From Victivallis sp. Marseille-Q1083 (GTDB lineage Bacteria > Verrucomicrobiota > Lentisphaeria > Victivallales > Victivallaceae), in the NCBI RefSeq assembly GCF_903645315.1, contig NZ_CAHJXL010000002.1, forward strand, positions 826,017 through 890,016: 64,000 bases of DNA, given 5' to 3'. Made by a program: the position numbers and the translations under genes. Shown here piece by piece: positions 41,891 to 50,678 of this stretch; the first letter of the stretch is position 1, and each line of letters opens with the position of its first letter. The notes beneath the pieces are model-generated. The model saw only the letters and a program-made list of their open reading frames with translations, did not search any database and was not told the DNA's origin.

Positions 41891-43696
41891 TCAACCGGCC
41901 GTCAGCTTCTGCATCGCCTCCAGCAGTTCACGTTTTTCCTCTGCGGTTTGCGCGGCTTTCAGGCGGGCCAACAGGGTTTGCTGTTGACGCTGGCGGTGAT
42001 AACGCCGTAACGTGGCGATGCAGTCGGCGCCGGCTTTGGATTGCAGCTTCTGCTCCCAATCGCAGCTCTCTACCAGAATCCGGCTCAATTCGCCGTTCGG
42101 ATGATCATCGGCGAATCGCGCCAGATGGAGAAGAACCTGATCGAATTCATCGTTCAGCGCCAGGGCGATGACTTCATTCAGCGCCTGTCCGGTAAGGTTT
42201 TCCGCCAACAATTCGGTCGGCAGTGCTTCCGCCAGCGAGCGGGCGAAGGCCGCGTCGTTCAAGGCCAGCTGCAGCAGCGTCTCTTCCGCATGCCGGACTT
42301 CCCGCGGCAGTGCCGGTTCGGTCGGTTGAAGGGGTTCCGGCGGCAGTTCCGGTTCCGGCTGCCGGGAACGGCTGCGCTTGCGCAACTGATTCAATTGGGC
42401 GAATACCGTATCGCTGCGCAGGCCGAGCCGGTCGCTCAAACTTTCAATATAACCCTCCCGGGCGACCGGATTGTTCAGCTTCATCAGTATTTCCAATCCC
42501 CGGTCCAAAGCCCGGCTTTTGCCGAATGGTGTGCTTAAATCGAATTCTCCGGTCAGATATTCATAGAGGAAATCCAGCAGATCGGCCGGCTGTTCCACAG
42601 CGGCGGCAATCGCTTCCGGTCCGTTCCTGCGATATAACTCATCCGGGTCTTTGCCGCCCGGCCAGCGAATCATTTTCACTTCGAAATCCAGCGGCAACAG
42701 CAATTCCAGCGCCCGGAGAATCGCTTTCCGGCCGGCGGAATCCATATCGAAGGCCAAATAAACGCGGCCGGTGTAACGTTTGATGATTCGCGCCTGGTCC
42801 TCGGTGAAAGCGGTGCCCTGTGGCGCCACCGCGCAGGGATAACCGGCGCGGTGCACCGCGATGACGTCAAGCTGACCTTCGCAGAGAATGATGAAATTGC
42901 GGTCGCGGATTGCCTGCCTGGCCAGCGGCAAAGCGTACAGCAGTTGGCTTTTTTTGAAAACCGGCGTTTCCGGACTGTTGACGTATTTGGCGCCGCCGGC
43001 ATCCGCCTCGACGGTACGGGCACTGAAGCCGACCACTTTGCCTTGCTCATTCCAGATCGCAAAGACCAGACGGTTGCGGAAGCGGTCATAAACCCGGCCG
43101 CTCTCTTCGTTGACCAGCGCGATCCCCGCTTCGACCAGTTCGTCGCGGCTGAAGCCGAGTGCCTGGCCGTAACGCAGCGATGCATCCCAACTGTCCGGCG
43201 CCGCGCCGATTTGAAAACGGTCGGCAATTTCCGGCGGAATGGCGCGGGTGACGAAATACCGTGCCACTGCCGATTCCGGATGTTGCCGCAATTCCCGCAT
43301 ATAAAATTCGGCAAAAGCCTGATTGATCCGGTAGAGCCGTTCCCGCTGATCGGTGCGCTGCTTGGCCTGTCCGGCGGAAACGCCGTGGTCCTGCGGTTCC
43401 GGAATAACGACGCCGCAACGGGCGGCCAGAAGGTGAATGGCATTGGGAAAATCCACCTTTTCCCATTCCATGATAAAACGGAAAACATCGCCGCCTTTGC
43501 CGCAGCCGAAGCAGTGAAAATGCTGGCGGCTCTGATTGACGGTGAACGACGGCGTCCGTTCCTGGTGAAACGGACACAGCCCTTTCCAACTGCCGGAACC
43601 GGCTTTTCGCAGCGGCACGAAGACATTGATGATATCGACGATATCGCAACGGGCGCGGATTTCCTCAATGATATCGTCCGGAATGGCGCGATTCAT
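41891..43696 (-). CDS. dnaG: DNA primase
   Basis: DnaG makes RNA primers for replication. It has 601 residues from the ATG at 43696, which has GGGGA seven bases upstream. A longer in-frame start would overlap the TPR gene. The zinc-binding CHC2 motif is at about 41-65 (CPFH...HCFGC). The TOPRIM catalytic core has ILCEGQLDVIAVH and AFDMDSAGRKA, and the WPGGKDPDEL segment follows. The C-terminal helicase-binding part is less conserved and Gln/Glu-rich. The TPR lipoprotein gene lies 13 bases upstream, so both may share a promoter. Confidence 0.95.
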   Translation of the reverse strand: MNRAIPDDIIEEIRARCDIVDIINVFVPLRKAGSGSWKGLCPFHQERTPSFTVNQSRQHFHCFGCGKGGDVFRFIMEWEKVDFPNAIHLLAARCGVVIPEPQDHGVSAGQAKQRTDQRERLYRINQAFAEFYMRELRQHPESAVARYFVTRAIPPEIADRFQIGAAPDSWDASLRYGQALGFSRDELVEAGIALVNEESGRVYDRFRNRLVFAIWNEQGKVVGFSARTVEADAGGAKYVNSPETPVFKKSQLLYALPLARQAIRDRNFIILCEGQLDVIAVHRAGYPCAVAPQGTAFTEDQARIIKRYTGRVYLAFDMDSAGRKAILRALELLLPLDFEVKMIRWPGGKDPDELYRRNGPEAIAAAVEQPADLLDFLYEYLTGEFDLSTPFGKSRALDRGLEILMKLNNPVAREGYIESLSDRLGLRSDTVFAQLNQLRKRSRSRQPEPELPPEPLQPTEPALPREVRHAEETLLQLALNDAAFARSLAEALPTELLAENLTGQALNEVIALALNDEFDQVLLHLARFADDHPNGELSRILVESCDWEQKLQSKAGADCIATLRRYHRQRQQQTLLARLKAAQTAEEKRELLEAMQKLTAG

Positions 43697-43709
43697 CGGC
43701 GTATCCCCA

Positions 43710-44480
43710 TCAATTCGGCCGCGACAATTGTCTGAGCCGCGCTTCCACCATCGCCCGTTTGGCCGCCATCTCCTGATTCCTGGCCACCAGCTCAAGATAT
43801 CGCTGATAACGGGGGATCGCCTGTTGCGGCTGGTTGGCGTAGTAATCGGCGAACAACGCGAAATTCAAGACGATCTGCGGATTGTCCGGTGCCGCATTGT
43901 AGGCGTCCACGAAATATTTGGCCGCTTCCGCCAGTTTTTGACGGGTGGCAAAATAAATTCCGATCTGATTGGCAATTTCCGGCCGGTTGGCCTGATTGGC
44001 GGTGAGCAACCGGTAAAAAGTATAGGTGCTGTTCTGGTTCAGGCGGCCGGAGATCTGAATCAGCAGCAACAACGTGTTTTGATCTCTCGGCCGCAGGGTC
44101 AGCGCTCGGCGCAATGGCTCCAATGCGGCATCCTGCCCGGCACCGGACCGTTTCGCATACAGCCGTCCCAACAGGTATTGGGCGGTGAAATTTTTCGGAT
44201 CCAGTTCCGCCGCCCGCCGGGCCGCTTCCAGCGCCGCGTCATCCTGTCCGTTCCGCAGACAGGCCAGCGCCTGCATCATCAGCGCCGAAACATTTTTCGG
44301 ATCCAGTTTTACCGCCTGGGTGGCATAATCCAGCGACTGCTGCCACTGCTGATTGACGGCGCTGGCATAGGCTTTGTCCAGCAGTTCCGGAACGGTTTCC
44401 TTGCCGCCGCAGCCGTTGAGCCCGCAGAAGGCGATTGCCGCGATCCATAAAATGACAGTTTTTTTGATCAGCTCGAACAT
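43710..44480 (-). CDS. TPR-repeat lipoprotein
   Basis: The protein has 256 residues. A lipoprotein signal ends in LNGC near residues 21-24. The mature chain contains at least four tetratricopeptide repeats, recognised by A...A.kLDPKN spacing (AVKLDPKNVSALMM, AAELDPKNFTAQYLLG, ALTLRPRDQNTLLL, AYNAAPDNPQIVLN). TPRs mediate protein-protein contacts, and envelope assembly is a common theme for lipoproteins of this kind. The partner is unknown. It is transcribed upstream of dnaG from the promoter at 44521-44549. Confidence 0.85.
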   Translation of the reverse strand: MFELIKKTVILWIAAIAFCGLNGCGGKETVPELLDKAYASAVNQQWQQSLDYATQAVKLDPKNVSALMMQALACLRNGQDDAALEAARRAAELDPKNFTAQYLLGRLYAKRSGAGQDAALEPLRRALTLRPRDQNTLLLLIQISGRLNQNSTYTFYRLLTANQANRPEIANQIGIYFATRQKLAEAAKYFVDAYNAAPDNPQIVLNFALFADYYANQPQQAIPRYQRYLELVARNQEMAAKRAMVEARLRQLSRPN

Positions 44481-44520
44481 TTTTTACCTTTACCAACCTA
44501 CGCAAGCATTGAGGAACCAT

Positions 44521-44549
44521 AATCTAAAGTCCCATGCCTCACTTTGCAA
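44521..44549 (-). promoter_or_regulatory. Candidate promoter of the TPR lipoprotein-dnaG transcript
   Basis: On the minus strand TTGCAA (44549-44544), a 17-base spacer and TAGATT (44526-44521), about 40 bases before the TPR gene. Confidence 0.5.
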
Positions 44550-44551
44550 TC

Positions 44552-44586
44552 GACGAAGCGGAAAAAAATCGCGAAATTCCGCCGTC
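44552..44586 (-). terminator. Possible terminator hairpin after the antiporter gene
   Basis: On the minus strand GACGGCGGAA (44586-44577) can pair with TTCCGCTTCGTC (44563-44552) with a two-base bulge. No T-run follows, so the call is weak. Confidence 0.3.
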
Positions 44587-46683
44587 TCACTGCTGGGTGA
44601 TACAGAGTTGATTGATCCGGCGGCGTTCCGCATCGCAACGCTCTTTCAATACCGCCAGCAATTCCCCGGCGACCGGTTCCGGAATTTCGCCGCTCTCCTG
44701 AAGCTCTTCGAGCTGGTATTGCTCGGCGGCGTAGAAGCTCTGCCGGGCCAATGCCGCTTCGATTTCCGGCATCCGGGTCCGATTTTGTTCATAAAGCTCC
44801 CGCAACGTTTTTTCCACTTCCCGCTGGCGGTTTTGATAGTAATTGCGGCAGTTCTGCAAAGGTTGTTCCGTCGCTTCCAGAAATTCCATGCCGGCCAGGT
44901 TTTCCACCGCGCGCATCGCCTCCTGGCCCCCGAATTGCAGCGTCAGCAGCATCAGAACGTCTTCGCTCAACGCTTTGCCGCAGTAAGCGGCAAAATATTT
45001 TCTGCTCCAGGAGAAACGGCTGATGAAGCGGAAGAATTTTTTGCGTATCCGGATTTCCAGCGGTTGACGGATCAATTTTTCGGGCGGCCGTTGCGACCAG
45101 TAAACCGATTCCAGCAACTGTCCGAGCTGAAAATCCAACTTGCGGAAAACATCTTCGCTGAGAAATTTGTTGTTGAACAGCACTTCATAGGTTTCCCGCT
45201 CGGCACTGAACGCGCGGGTCCAGATCAATTGCGAAACCGCCGCCGTTCTGGTCGCCATTTGATTCAGTTCCTGCAGTTCTTCGGTCTGCAGTTCGAGGTT
45301 GCGGCCGCATTCCGCTTCGATTTTTTCGACGATGGAACGGTCGAAACGGCCGGCCGTTTTCATGAATTCCAGCCGTTGCAAACCGGCCTTCCGGGCGGTC
45401 AAAAGCGCGTACCATTTGGAGAACAGCAGAAAACCATCCGGTTTGTCCAGTTTGAAAAAGCACAACATCGATTTGATCGTCGTACCCTGGACGAGCAGGG
45501 TGAACAGCACGACGCCCAGAGTGATCTGGACGATCAGGGTGCGGCCCGGCATATCCGGCGACAGGCTGAATACCAATGCCAGCGGCACGGCGCCGCGCAA
45601 CCCGCCCCAGAACATCACCAATTGATACGGCAGGCTGATTTTTTCGGCATTTTTCAGCTTGCCGAGCAGGGGGCAGAGTCCGAATACGACGACGAGCCTG
45701 GCAACCTGAATGGCCAGAACCGCCGCCAGAATCGGCAGGATCACCTTGCCGATGGAATTGCTCAGCAGGATCAAATCCTCGGTGAAGCCCAGCAGCAGAA
45801 AGATCAGGCTGTTGGCGACAAAGGACATGAACGACCAGAATTGCTTCATATAGGATTTGACTTCCGGCGTAAAGCGGCTGGACCCGAAATAGCTGATGAC
45901 CATGCCGGCCCCCATCACCGACATGACGCCGGAGACGCCGAACCCCTTGTCGGCGACGAGAAAGGCGGCATAAGCGACGATGGTCGACATGCCGACTTCC
46001 AGCAACGGGTCGTCTTTGGCGAGATAGATGACCAGCATCATGATGTAACCGATGGCGGCGCCGATCAGCAGACCGCCGACGAAAACGATGACGAAATCGA
46101 GGGTGCCATTCCAGACCGTCATCAGGTTGAGCGCGACCCCGGAGACGATGATGCCCTTGACGATGTTGAACATGACGATGGCCGTCGCGTCGTTGAACAG
46201 GCTTTCTCCATCGACGAGGATCCGCAGCCGCTTGGGGGCGCCGACCAGTTCGAACAGCGAGATGACAGCGACCGGATCGGTGGCGGAGATCAGGGCGCCG
46301 AACAGCATGGATCCGGCCAGATTCAGCGGCGTCAGCCAGTAAACGAGCAAACCGGTAATCACGGTGGCGATCACCAGGCCGGGAGCGGCCAGCGCCAAGG
46401 TCGGCGTCAGGTTTTTGCGCAGCAATTTGGTGTCCATATTGACGGAAGCGTCGAAAATCAATGCCGGCAACAGCACATACATAATCAGATCGTAATTCAA
46501 ACGCAGCCGCTGCAGGCCGGCGAATTGCGGACATTCGGAGAAAAACCAGGAAAGCAGAATGCCGATGGCGACCAGGCCGATGGTGTAGGGAATTTTCAAT
46601 TTTCGAAAAATAATGGAGGAAATACAGGCGATCGCCAACAGAAAAACCCCTGCCACTACCATTGCGTAAAAACCGGATTCCAT
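44587..46683 (-). CDS. NhaP/CPA1-type cation:proton antiporter with C-terminal domain
   Basis: This is a 698-residue integral membrane protein. The first about 420 residues hold about twelve helices with the CPA1 hallmarks SATDPVAVISLFEL and DGESLFNDATAIVMFN. The remaining 280 residues are soluble, Gln/Glu/Arg-rich and helical, like the regulatory tails of plant SOS1 and bacterial NhaP homologues, but not identifiable further. It expels Na+ or K+ in exchange for protons. The ATG at 46683 is chosen because AAGGAG lies six bases upstream. The in-frame ATG at 46689 directly abuts AAGGAG. It lies 18 bases after the zinc permease gene, so it is in the same operon. Confidence 0.85.
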   Translation of the reverse strand: MESGFYAMVVAGVFLLAIACISSIIFRKLKIPYTIGLVAIGILLSWFFSECPQFAGLQRLRLNYDLIMYVLLPALIFDASVNMDTKLLRKNLTPTLALAAPGLVIATVITGLLVYWLTPLNLAGSMLFGALISATDPVAVISLFELVGAPKRLRILVDGESLFNDATAIVMFNIVKGIIVSGVALNLMTVWNGTLDFVIVFVGGLLIGAAIGYIMMLVIYLAKDDPLLEVGMSTIVAYAAFLVADKGFGVSGVMSVMGAGMVISYFGSSRFTPEVKSYMKQFWSFMSFVANSLIFLLLGFTEDLILLSNSIGKVILPILAAVLAIQVARLVVVFGLCPLLGKLKNAEKISLPYQLVMFWGGLRGAVPLALVFSLSPDMPGRTLIVQITLGVVLFTLLVQGTTIKSMLCFFKLDKPDGFLLFSKWYALLTARKAGLQRLEFMKTAGRFDRSIVEKIEAECGRNLELQTEELQELNQMATRTAAVSQLIWTRAFSAERETYEVLFNNKFLSEDVFRKLDFQLGQLLESVYWSQRPPEKLIRQPLEIRIRKKFFRFISRFSWSRKYFAAYCGKALSEDVLMLLTLQFGGQEAMRAVENLAGMEFLEATEQPLQNCRNYYQNRQREVEKTLRELYEQNRTRMPEIEAALARQSFYAAEQYQLEELQESGEIPEPVAGELLAVLKERCDAERRRINQLCITQQ

Positions 46684-46701
46684 TGCCATCTCCTTTCGGC
46701 T

Positions 46702-47583
46702 TCAAGCCAGATATATTGATATTCTCTTGCCGGATTTGCGGCGTTTCCGCCAGGCCCCGTGCAGCAGGGCGGCCAAATAAATGGCGCCGGCCAGCAGGAC
46801 GATGGCCGGACCGCTCGGTAAATTCCATTGATAGCTGACCAGCAACCCGCCGGTGGTCACCAGCATGTTCAGCCCGATGGCGGCACACATCATCGAAAAC
46901 CAGTGCCTGGCATACTGGCCGACGGTTGCCGCCGGCAGCGACAGCAAGGCGATGACCAGCAGAATGCCGACGACGTTGACCATCAGCACGATGGTCAGCG
47001 CGGTCATCAACAGCAGCAGCAAGTTGATCAATTTGACCTTGATTCCCCGCAGTTCGGCAAATGCCCCGTCAAAACAGACGGCCAGCAACTGCGCATAAAA
47101 AAGCAATGCCGGCGTGACGACGACGATATCCAGCACACTCATCAGCCACAACTCCCGTCCGGACAACAGCAGGATATTGCCGAACAGGTACCCCTGCAAG
47201 TCGACATAGCCCGGCGTCTTGGCCATGAACAGCAAACCGAGCGCCATACCGAGCGCCCAGATCGCGCCGATGACGGCATCCTCCCGCTGGCGGGCAAAGG
47301 TGCTGACATACCAGATCAGGACCGCCGAAATCAGGGCGGCGAGCAGCGCTCCCAGGGTCGGGGTACACCAGCTCCAGGAGCAGACGTTGCTGAGATAGAG
47401 CGCCGCGCCGACGCCGCCGAGCACCGAATGGGCAATTGCGCCGGCCAGCGAAACGATCCGCCGGGTGACGACGAAGGTGCCGACCACGCCGAATGCCACG
47501 CTGCCGATCAAACCGGCCAGCAGGGCATAACGCAAAAACGGCGCCGCCGGATCGCAAAGGTCCTGCCATAATTCCAGCATCAT
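46702..47583 (-). CDS. znuB: Zinc/manganese ABC transporter permease (ZnuB-like)
   Basis: This is a 293-residue ABC-3 family permease with about eight to nine membrane helices. LAGAIAHSVLGGVGAALYLS and LVIALLSLPAATVG are the family's conserved segments. It works with the ATPase (overlapping upstream by ATGA) and the binding lipoprotein encoded before it. The metal is probably zinc because ZnuA has a His-rich loop, though manganese cannot be excluded. Confidence 0.92.
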   Translation of the reverse strand: MMLELWQDLCDPAAPFLRYALLAGLIGSVAFGVVGTFVVTRRIVSLAGAIAHSVLGGVGAALYLSNVCSWSWCTPTLGALLAALISAVLIWYVSTFARQREDAVIGAIWALGMALGLLFMAKTPGYVDLQGYLFGNILLLSGRELWLMSVLDIVVVTPALLFYAQLLAVCFDGAFAELRGIKVKLINLLLLLMTALTIVLMVNVVGILLVIALLSLPAATVGQYARHWFSMMCAAIGLNMLVTTGGLLVSYQWNLPSGPAIVLLAGAIYLAALLHGAWRKRRKSGKRISIYLA

Positions 47584-48341
47584 TTGACCTCCGCCGGTTC
47601 ACAACCGGTACAATGTTCGCCGTGTTCGACGACTTTGATGTCGTAACCGAACACGCTGGCCAGGTTGGCACCGGAAACTTCACTGACCGGATGGATTTTC
47701 ACCTGCCGGTTGACACAGATGGCGTAGTCGAAGCAACTGGAAACCCAGCCGAGGTCATGGGAAACCACCAGGATGGTCAGGCGGCGGCGGAGCCGGGTGA
47801 GCAGCCTGTAGAATTGGCGTTGCACCGCCGGATCGACATTGGCGGTCGGTTCGTCGAGTAGCAGCAATTCCGGATCGACCGCCAATGCCCTGGCGATCAG
47901 AATCCGCTGCCGCTGACCGCCGGACAGGGCCGAAAAATTTTTATCCGCCACGTCGGCCAATTCCATTTCTTCCAGCAGCAGCCGTGCTTTCCGGCGCTGG
48001 CCGGAAGCGGGAAATCCCAGCGTGCGGCAACTCCATTGTCCCATCATCACCACTTCCTGTGCCGTCACCGGAAAAGCGTCGTCGAGCTGAAACCGCTGCG
48101 GGACATAACCGATGCGCTGGCGGGCCTTTTCCGGCGTTTCGCCGAAAATACGGATTGTCCCCCGATCCGGCTGCAAAACTCCGAGCAGCAGCGCCAGCAA
48201 CGTGCTTTTGCCGCCGCCGTTCGGCCCGATGATGCAGCCGGCATCGCCCTTTTTTACGGACAGATTGACTTCCTGCAACACTTGCGGCCCGTCCGGATAA
48301 GCAAAATTTACCGCGTGGAGTTCGACAACCGGTTCACTCAT
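47580..48341 (-). CDS. znuC: Zinc/manganese ABC transporter ATPase (ZnuC-like)
   Basis: This 253-residue ATPase begins at the MSEPVVEL Met. Its start overlaps the end of znuA by eight bases, and a longer in-frame start has no support. Walker A is IIGPNGGGKST near 38-47, the signature is LSGGQRQR, Walker B is LLLLDEPTANVD, and the switch His is in VVSHD. A C-terminal extension ending CTGCEPAEVK contains a Cys-x2-Cys after a His, which could sense metal; that is inference. It is part of the degP-znuACB-nhaP operon. Confidence 0.93.
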   Translation of the reverse strand: MSEPVVELHAVNFAYPDGPQVLQEVNLSVKKGDAGCIIGPNGGGKSTLLALLLGVLQPDRGTIRIFGETPEKARQRIGYVPQRFQLDDAFPVTAQEVVMMGQWSCRTLGFPASGQRRKARLLLEEMELADVADKNFSALSGGQRQRILIARALAVDPELLLLDEPTANVDPAVQRQFYRLLTRLRRRLTILVVSHDLGWVSSCFDYAICVNRQVKIHPVSEVSGANLASVFGYDIKVVEHGEHCTGCEPAEVK

Positions 48342-49260
48342 CGTGCGATTCTTTCTGGAATTCTTCCGCAAACGCCAGCGCCAGTTGATGGAAATTGTCC
48401 AATATATTTTCCGCCAGCGGATCGAGAACCACCACTTTGCACTGCAAAGCCGCGGCCACATTGTCGACCAGGGTGGAATTGGTTTGCGGCTGGCTGAATA
48501 AAATGCCTGCGCCGCTCAGGGCCTGTTCCTTTTTCAATTCGCTCAACTGTTTGGCGGTCGGCGGTTTCCCGTCGTATTCGATCGCTTTCTGGCGCAGCTG
48601 GAATTCGTGGGCGAAATAGCCGTAAGCCGGATGATAGACCAGAAAGGTCCGGCCGGCAAACGGTGCCAGCTGCTCGGCCAGGATTTTTTTAGCGTCCTGG
48701 AGGTCTGCGTCGAGTGCGGCCAGATTTTGCCGGTAAAGATCAGCGTGGTCCGGATCGAACTGTTCATAGCGCGCCGCCATCGCCCGGGCCATCGCCCGGC
48801 AATTGTCGATCGACAGCCAGATATGCTGGTCGAACAAGTCTTCCTCCCCGGGCAACGAAACTTCCGCGTCATCATGGTGATGGCCGCCTTCGGTTTCCGC
48901 CAGGGAAAGTTTGGTCACTTCGCCGGTGATGTCGCAAATGCGGCTGGTGTCGCCGGACAGCGCTTTGTCCAATACCGCCTTTTCCAGCGGCAGGCCGATT
49001 TTAAAGTAGAGGTCAACGTGCTGCAGCGCTTTGATTTCAGTCGGAGACGGCGAATATTCATGGGCGCTGCGGCCGGGCGGGATCAGCGTTCTAGCTTCGA
49101 CCCGCTCCCCGCCGATGCGCTGCGCCAGATAACCGACCGGCGCCACACCGGTAAAGACTTGAATTTTACCGGCCGGATTTTTCTCTGACTCGGAGCACCC
49201 GGCCAACAGAACGCTGCCGAGCAGCAGCCACAACCAAACGAGTTTCCCGGTCGACATCAT
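48334..49260 (-). CDS. znuA: Zinc-binding ABC transporter lipoprotein (ZnuA-like)
   Basis: This is a 309-residue substrate-binding lipoprotein of cluster A-I (ZnuA/TroA). The lipobox is LLAGC. Ligand segments are GRSAHEYSPSPTEI (first His), HIWLSIDNCRAMA (second His) and YHPAYGYFA (third His). The short acidic His-rich loop GGHHHDD lies before the second, where zinc-type members have a His-rich loop. The ATG at 49260 is preferred over an in-frame TTG at 49266 because AAGGTG is then eight bases upstream. The protease gene ends two bases earlier, so translation is coupled. Confidence 0.92.
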   Translation of the reverse strand: MMSTGKLVWLWLLLGSVLLAGCSESEKNPAGKIQVFTGVAPVGYLAQRIGGERVEARTLIPPGRSAHEYSPSPTEIKALQHVDLYFKIGLPLEKAVLDKALSGDTSRICDITGEVTKLSLAETEGGHHHDDAEVSLPGEEDLFDQHIWLSIDNCRAMARAMAARYEQFDPDHADLYRQNLAALDADLQDAKKILAEQLAPFAGRTFLVYHPAYGYFAHEFQLRQKAIEYDGKPPTAKQLSELKKEQALSGAGILFSQPQTNSTLVDNVAAALQCKVVVLDPLAENILDNFHQLALAFAEEFQKESHDE

Positions 49261-49262
49261 TT

Positions 49263-50612
49263 TCAATTCACCTTGAATACGGTATTTTTCTTACTGAGAA
49301 AATAACGGCCGTCCTGTTGCGACACTTGCAGCAGCCCCGCCGGAACTTCCTGGCCGTAACGATAATTGCGCAATACCCGAATCAGGTCTTCCGGCGTATT
49401 GATGGAGATATCACCCAGTTGCAGCAGCAGATCGCCGCGTTCCGCATTCGTTCCGACGCCGGGTGAAAGATTGCTGATCAGCAAACCGCCGCGAAACGGA
49501 TAATTCAGCGCCTGGGCCAGATCGGCGTTCAGGATCTGCAGTCCGATGCCCAGCTTGAGTTCCGCCGCTTTCTGCCAGTCGCCCGCTTCCAGTTCGACCG
49601 CCCTGAGCTGATATTTGCCGGTGTCGGTTTCCAGCGAGATCACCGTATCCGGCTGCACTTTCCACAACATGCGTGACAGGTTGATCAAGTTATCGACCGG
49701 CTGGCCGTTGACGCTCTTGAGGATCATGTCGGTCTTCAAGCCGGCCCGGGCGGCCGGGGAATCCGGCAGGACTTCCTGCAGGTAGAAACTCAACGAGCCG
49801 TCCGGCAGCCGCCGGACACCGGGAACGATTCCCAGCGAAACATCGCGAAACCGCTCCGGAATCAGCCATTTGCCCAGCACGTTCTGAACCCGTTGCAGCG
49901 GGATGGCGAAACTGATGCCCTGCGTTCCTTTCAAAATCGAAGTGTTGATGCCGATCATTTCTCCGTTGATGTTGATCAGCGGGCCGCCGGAGTTGCCGGG
50001 GTGGATGGTCGCGTCGGTCTGCAGGACATCGCTGAAGACGATTTTATTGCGATAAGTCAATTTGCGGCCGATGGCGCTCAGCACTCCGCAGGCGATGCTG
50101 CTGCCCAATCCGTAGGGATTGCCGACGATGATGACGTTTTCGCCCAGCAGCAGATCGCCCGGCTGGCCCATTTCGATCGGCTTCCAGTGATTGCCGCCGT
50201 CGCCGACCAGCCGCAGCAGCGCCAGATCGTTCAACTTGTCGATCGCGACCACTTCCGCCAGATAACGCTCCACATCGTTGAAAGTGACCCGGATGCGGAC
50301 GGCCCGGTCGACGACGTGCGCATTGGTCAGGATCAGCCCGGAGGCGTCGATGACGCTGCCGCTGCCCAGGGAATAACTCCGCTGGCGTCCCATCATCACC
50401 GTTTCCGGTGCGAACTCGTACCATTGGTCCGGATCGCTGTCGTCGAGAATTTTTTCGGTACTCAAGTTGACCACTGAGGGCATCACCTCGGCGACGGCCA
50501 GTACCGTCGGGGAAATGCGATTGGCCCGTTCGGTCGTATCCGAACGGTTATCGGCGGCCGATGCCATGCCGCTCCACAACAGTAACATGCAGTAAAAAAA
50601 TCGCCTCTTCAT
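49263..50612 (-). CDS. DegP/HtrA-like periplasmic serine protease
   Basis: The protein has 449 residues. The signal peptide ends near Ala-Ser-Ala-Ala (about 17-20). The trypsin-like domain has His99 (TNAHVV), Asp129 (NDLALL) and Ser208 (HPGNSGGPL). Two PDZ-like domains follow (about 260-340 and 360-440). Family members degrade or refold misfolded envelope proteins. It heads an operon with znuA, znuC, znuB and an NhaP antiporter. The near-consensus promoter upstream and the Shine-Dalgarno AGAGG fit this. Confidence 0.92.
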   Translation of the reverse strand: MKRRFFYCMLLLWSGMASAADNRSDTTERANRISPTVLAVAEVMPSVVNLSTEKILDDSDPDQWYEFAPETVMMGRQRSYSLGSGSVIDASGLILTNAHVVDRAVRIRVTFNDVERYLAEVVAIDKLNDLALLRLVGDGGNHWKPIEMGQPGDLLLGENVIIVGNPYGLGSSIACGVLSAIGRKLTYRNKIVFSDVLQTDATIHPGNSGGPLININGEMIGINTSILKGTQGISFAIPLQRVQNVLGKWLIPERFRDVSLGIVPGVRRLPDGSLSFYLQEVLPDSPAARAGLKTDMILKSVNGQPVDNLINLSRMLWKVQPDTVISLETDTGKYQLRAVELEAGDWQKAAELKLGIGLQILNADLAQALNYPFRGGLLISNLSPGVGTNAERGDLLLQLGDISINTPEDLIRVLRNYRYGQEVPAGLLQVSQQDGRYFLSKKNTVFKVN

Positions 50613-50648
50613 ATTTGCCTCTTTGCTGGTAATTCTCTCCTCTACCCC

Positions 50649-50677
50649 AAAATACGCTTTCGATCGCCGAATGTCAA
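50649..50677 (-). promoter_or_regulatory. Strong promoter of the degP-znuACB-nhaP operon
   Basis: On the minus strand a perfect TTGACA (50677-50672), a 17-base spacer and TATTTT (50654-50649). It lies just beyond the MFS stop codon, with a leader of about 30 bases. Confidence 0.7.
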
Positions 50678-50678
50678 A

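Noticed and set aside
43697-43795. Longer N-terminus for DnaG
   Set aside because: The extra residues are Trp/Arg-rich, unlike primase, and overlap the TPR gene; a good ribosome site precedes 43696.
48342-48461. Longer N-terminus for the zinc ATPase
   Set aside because: It would lie wholly inside znuA in another frame, and typical ABC ATPases begin near residue 1 of the shorter form.
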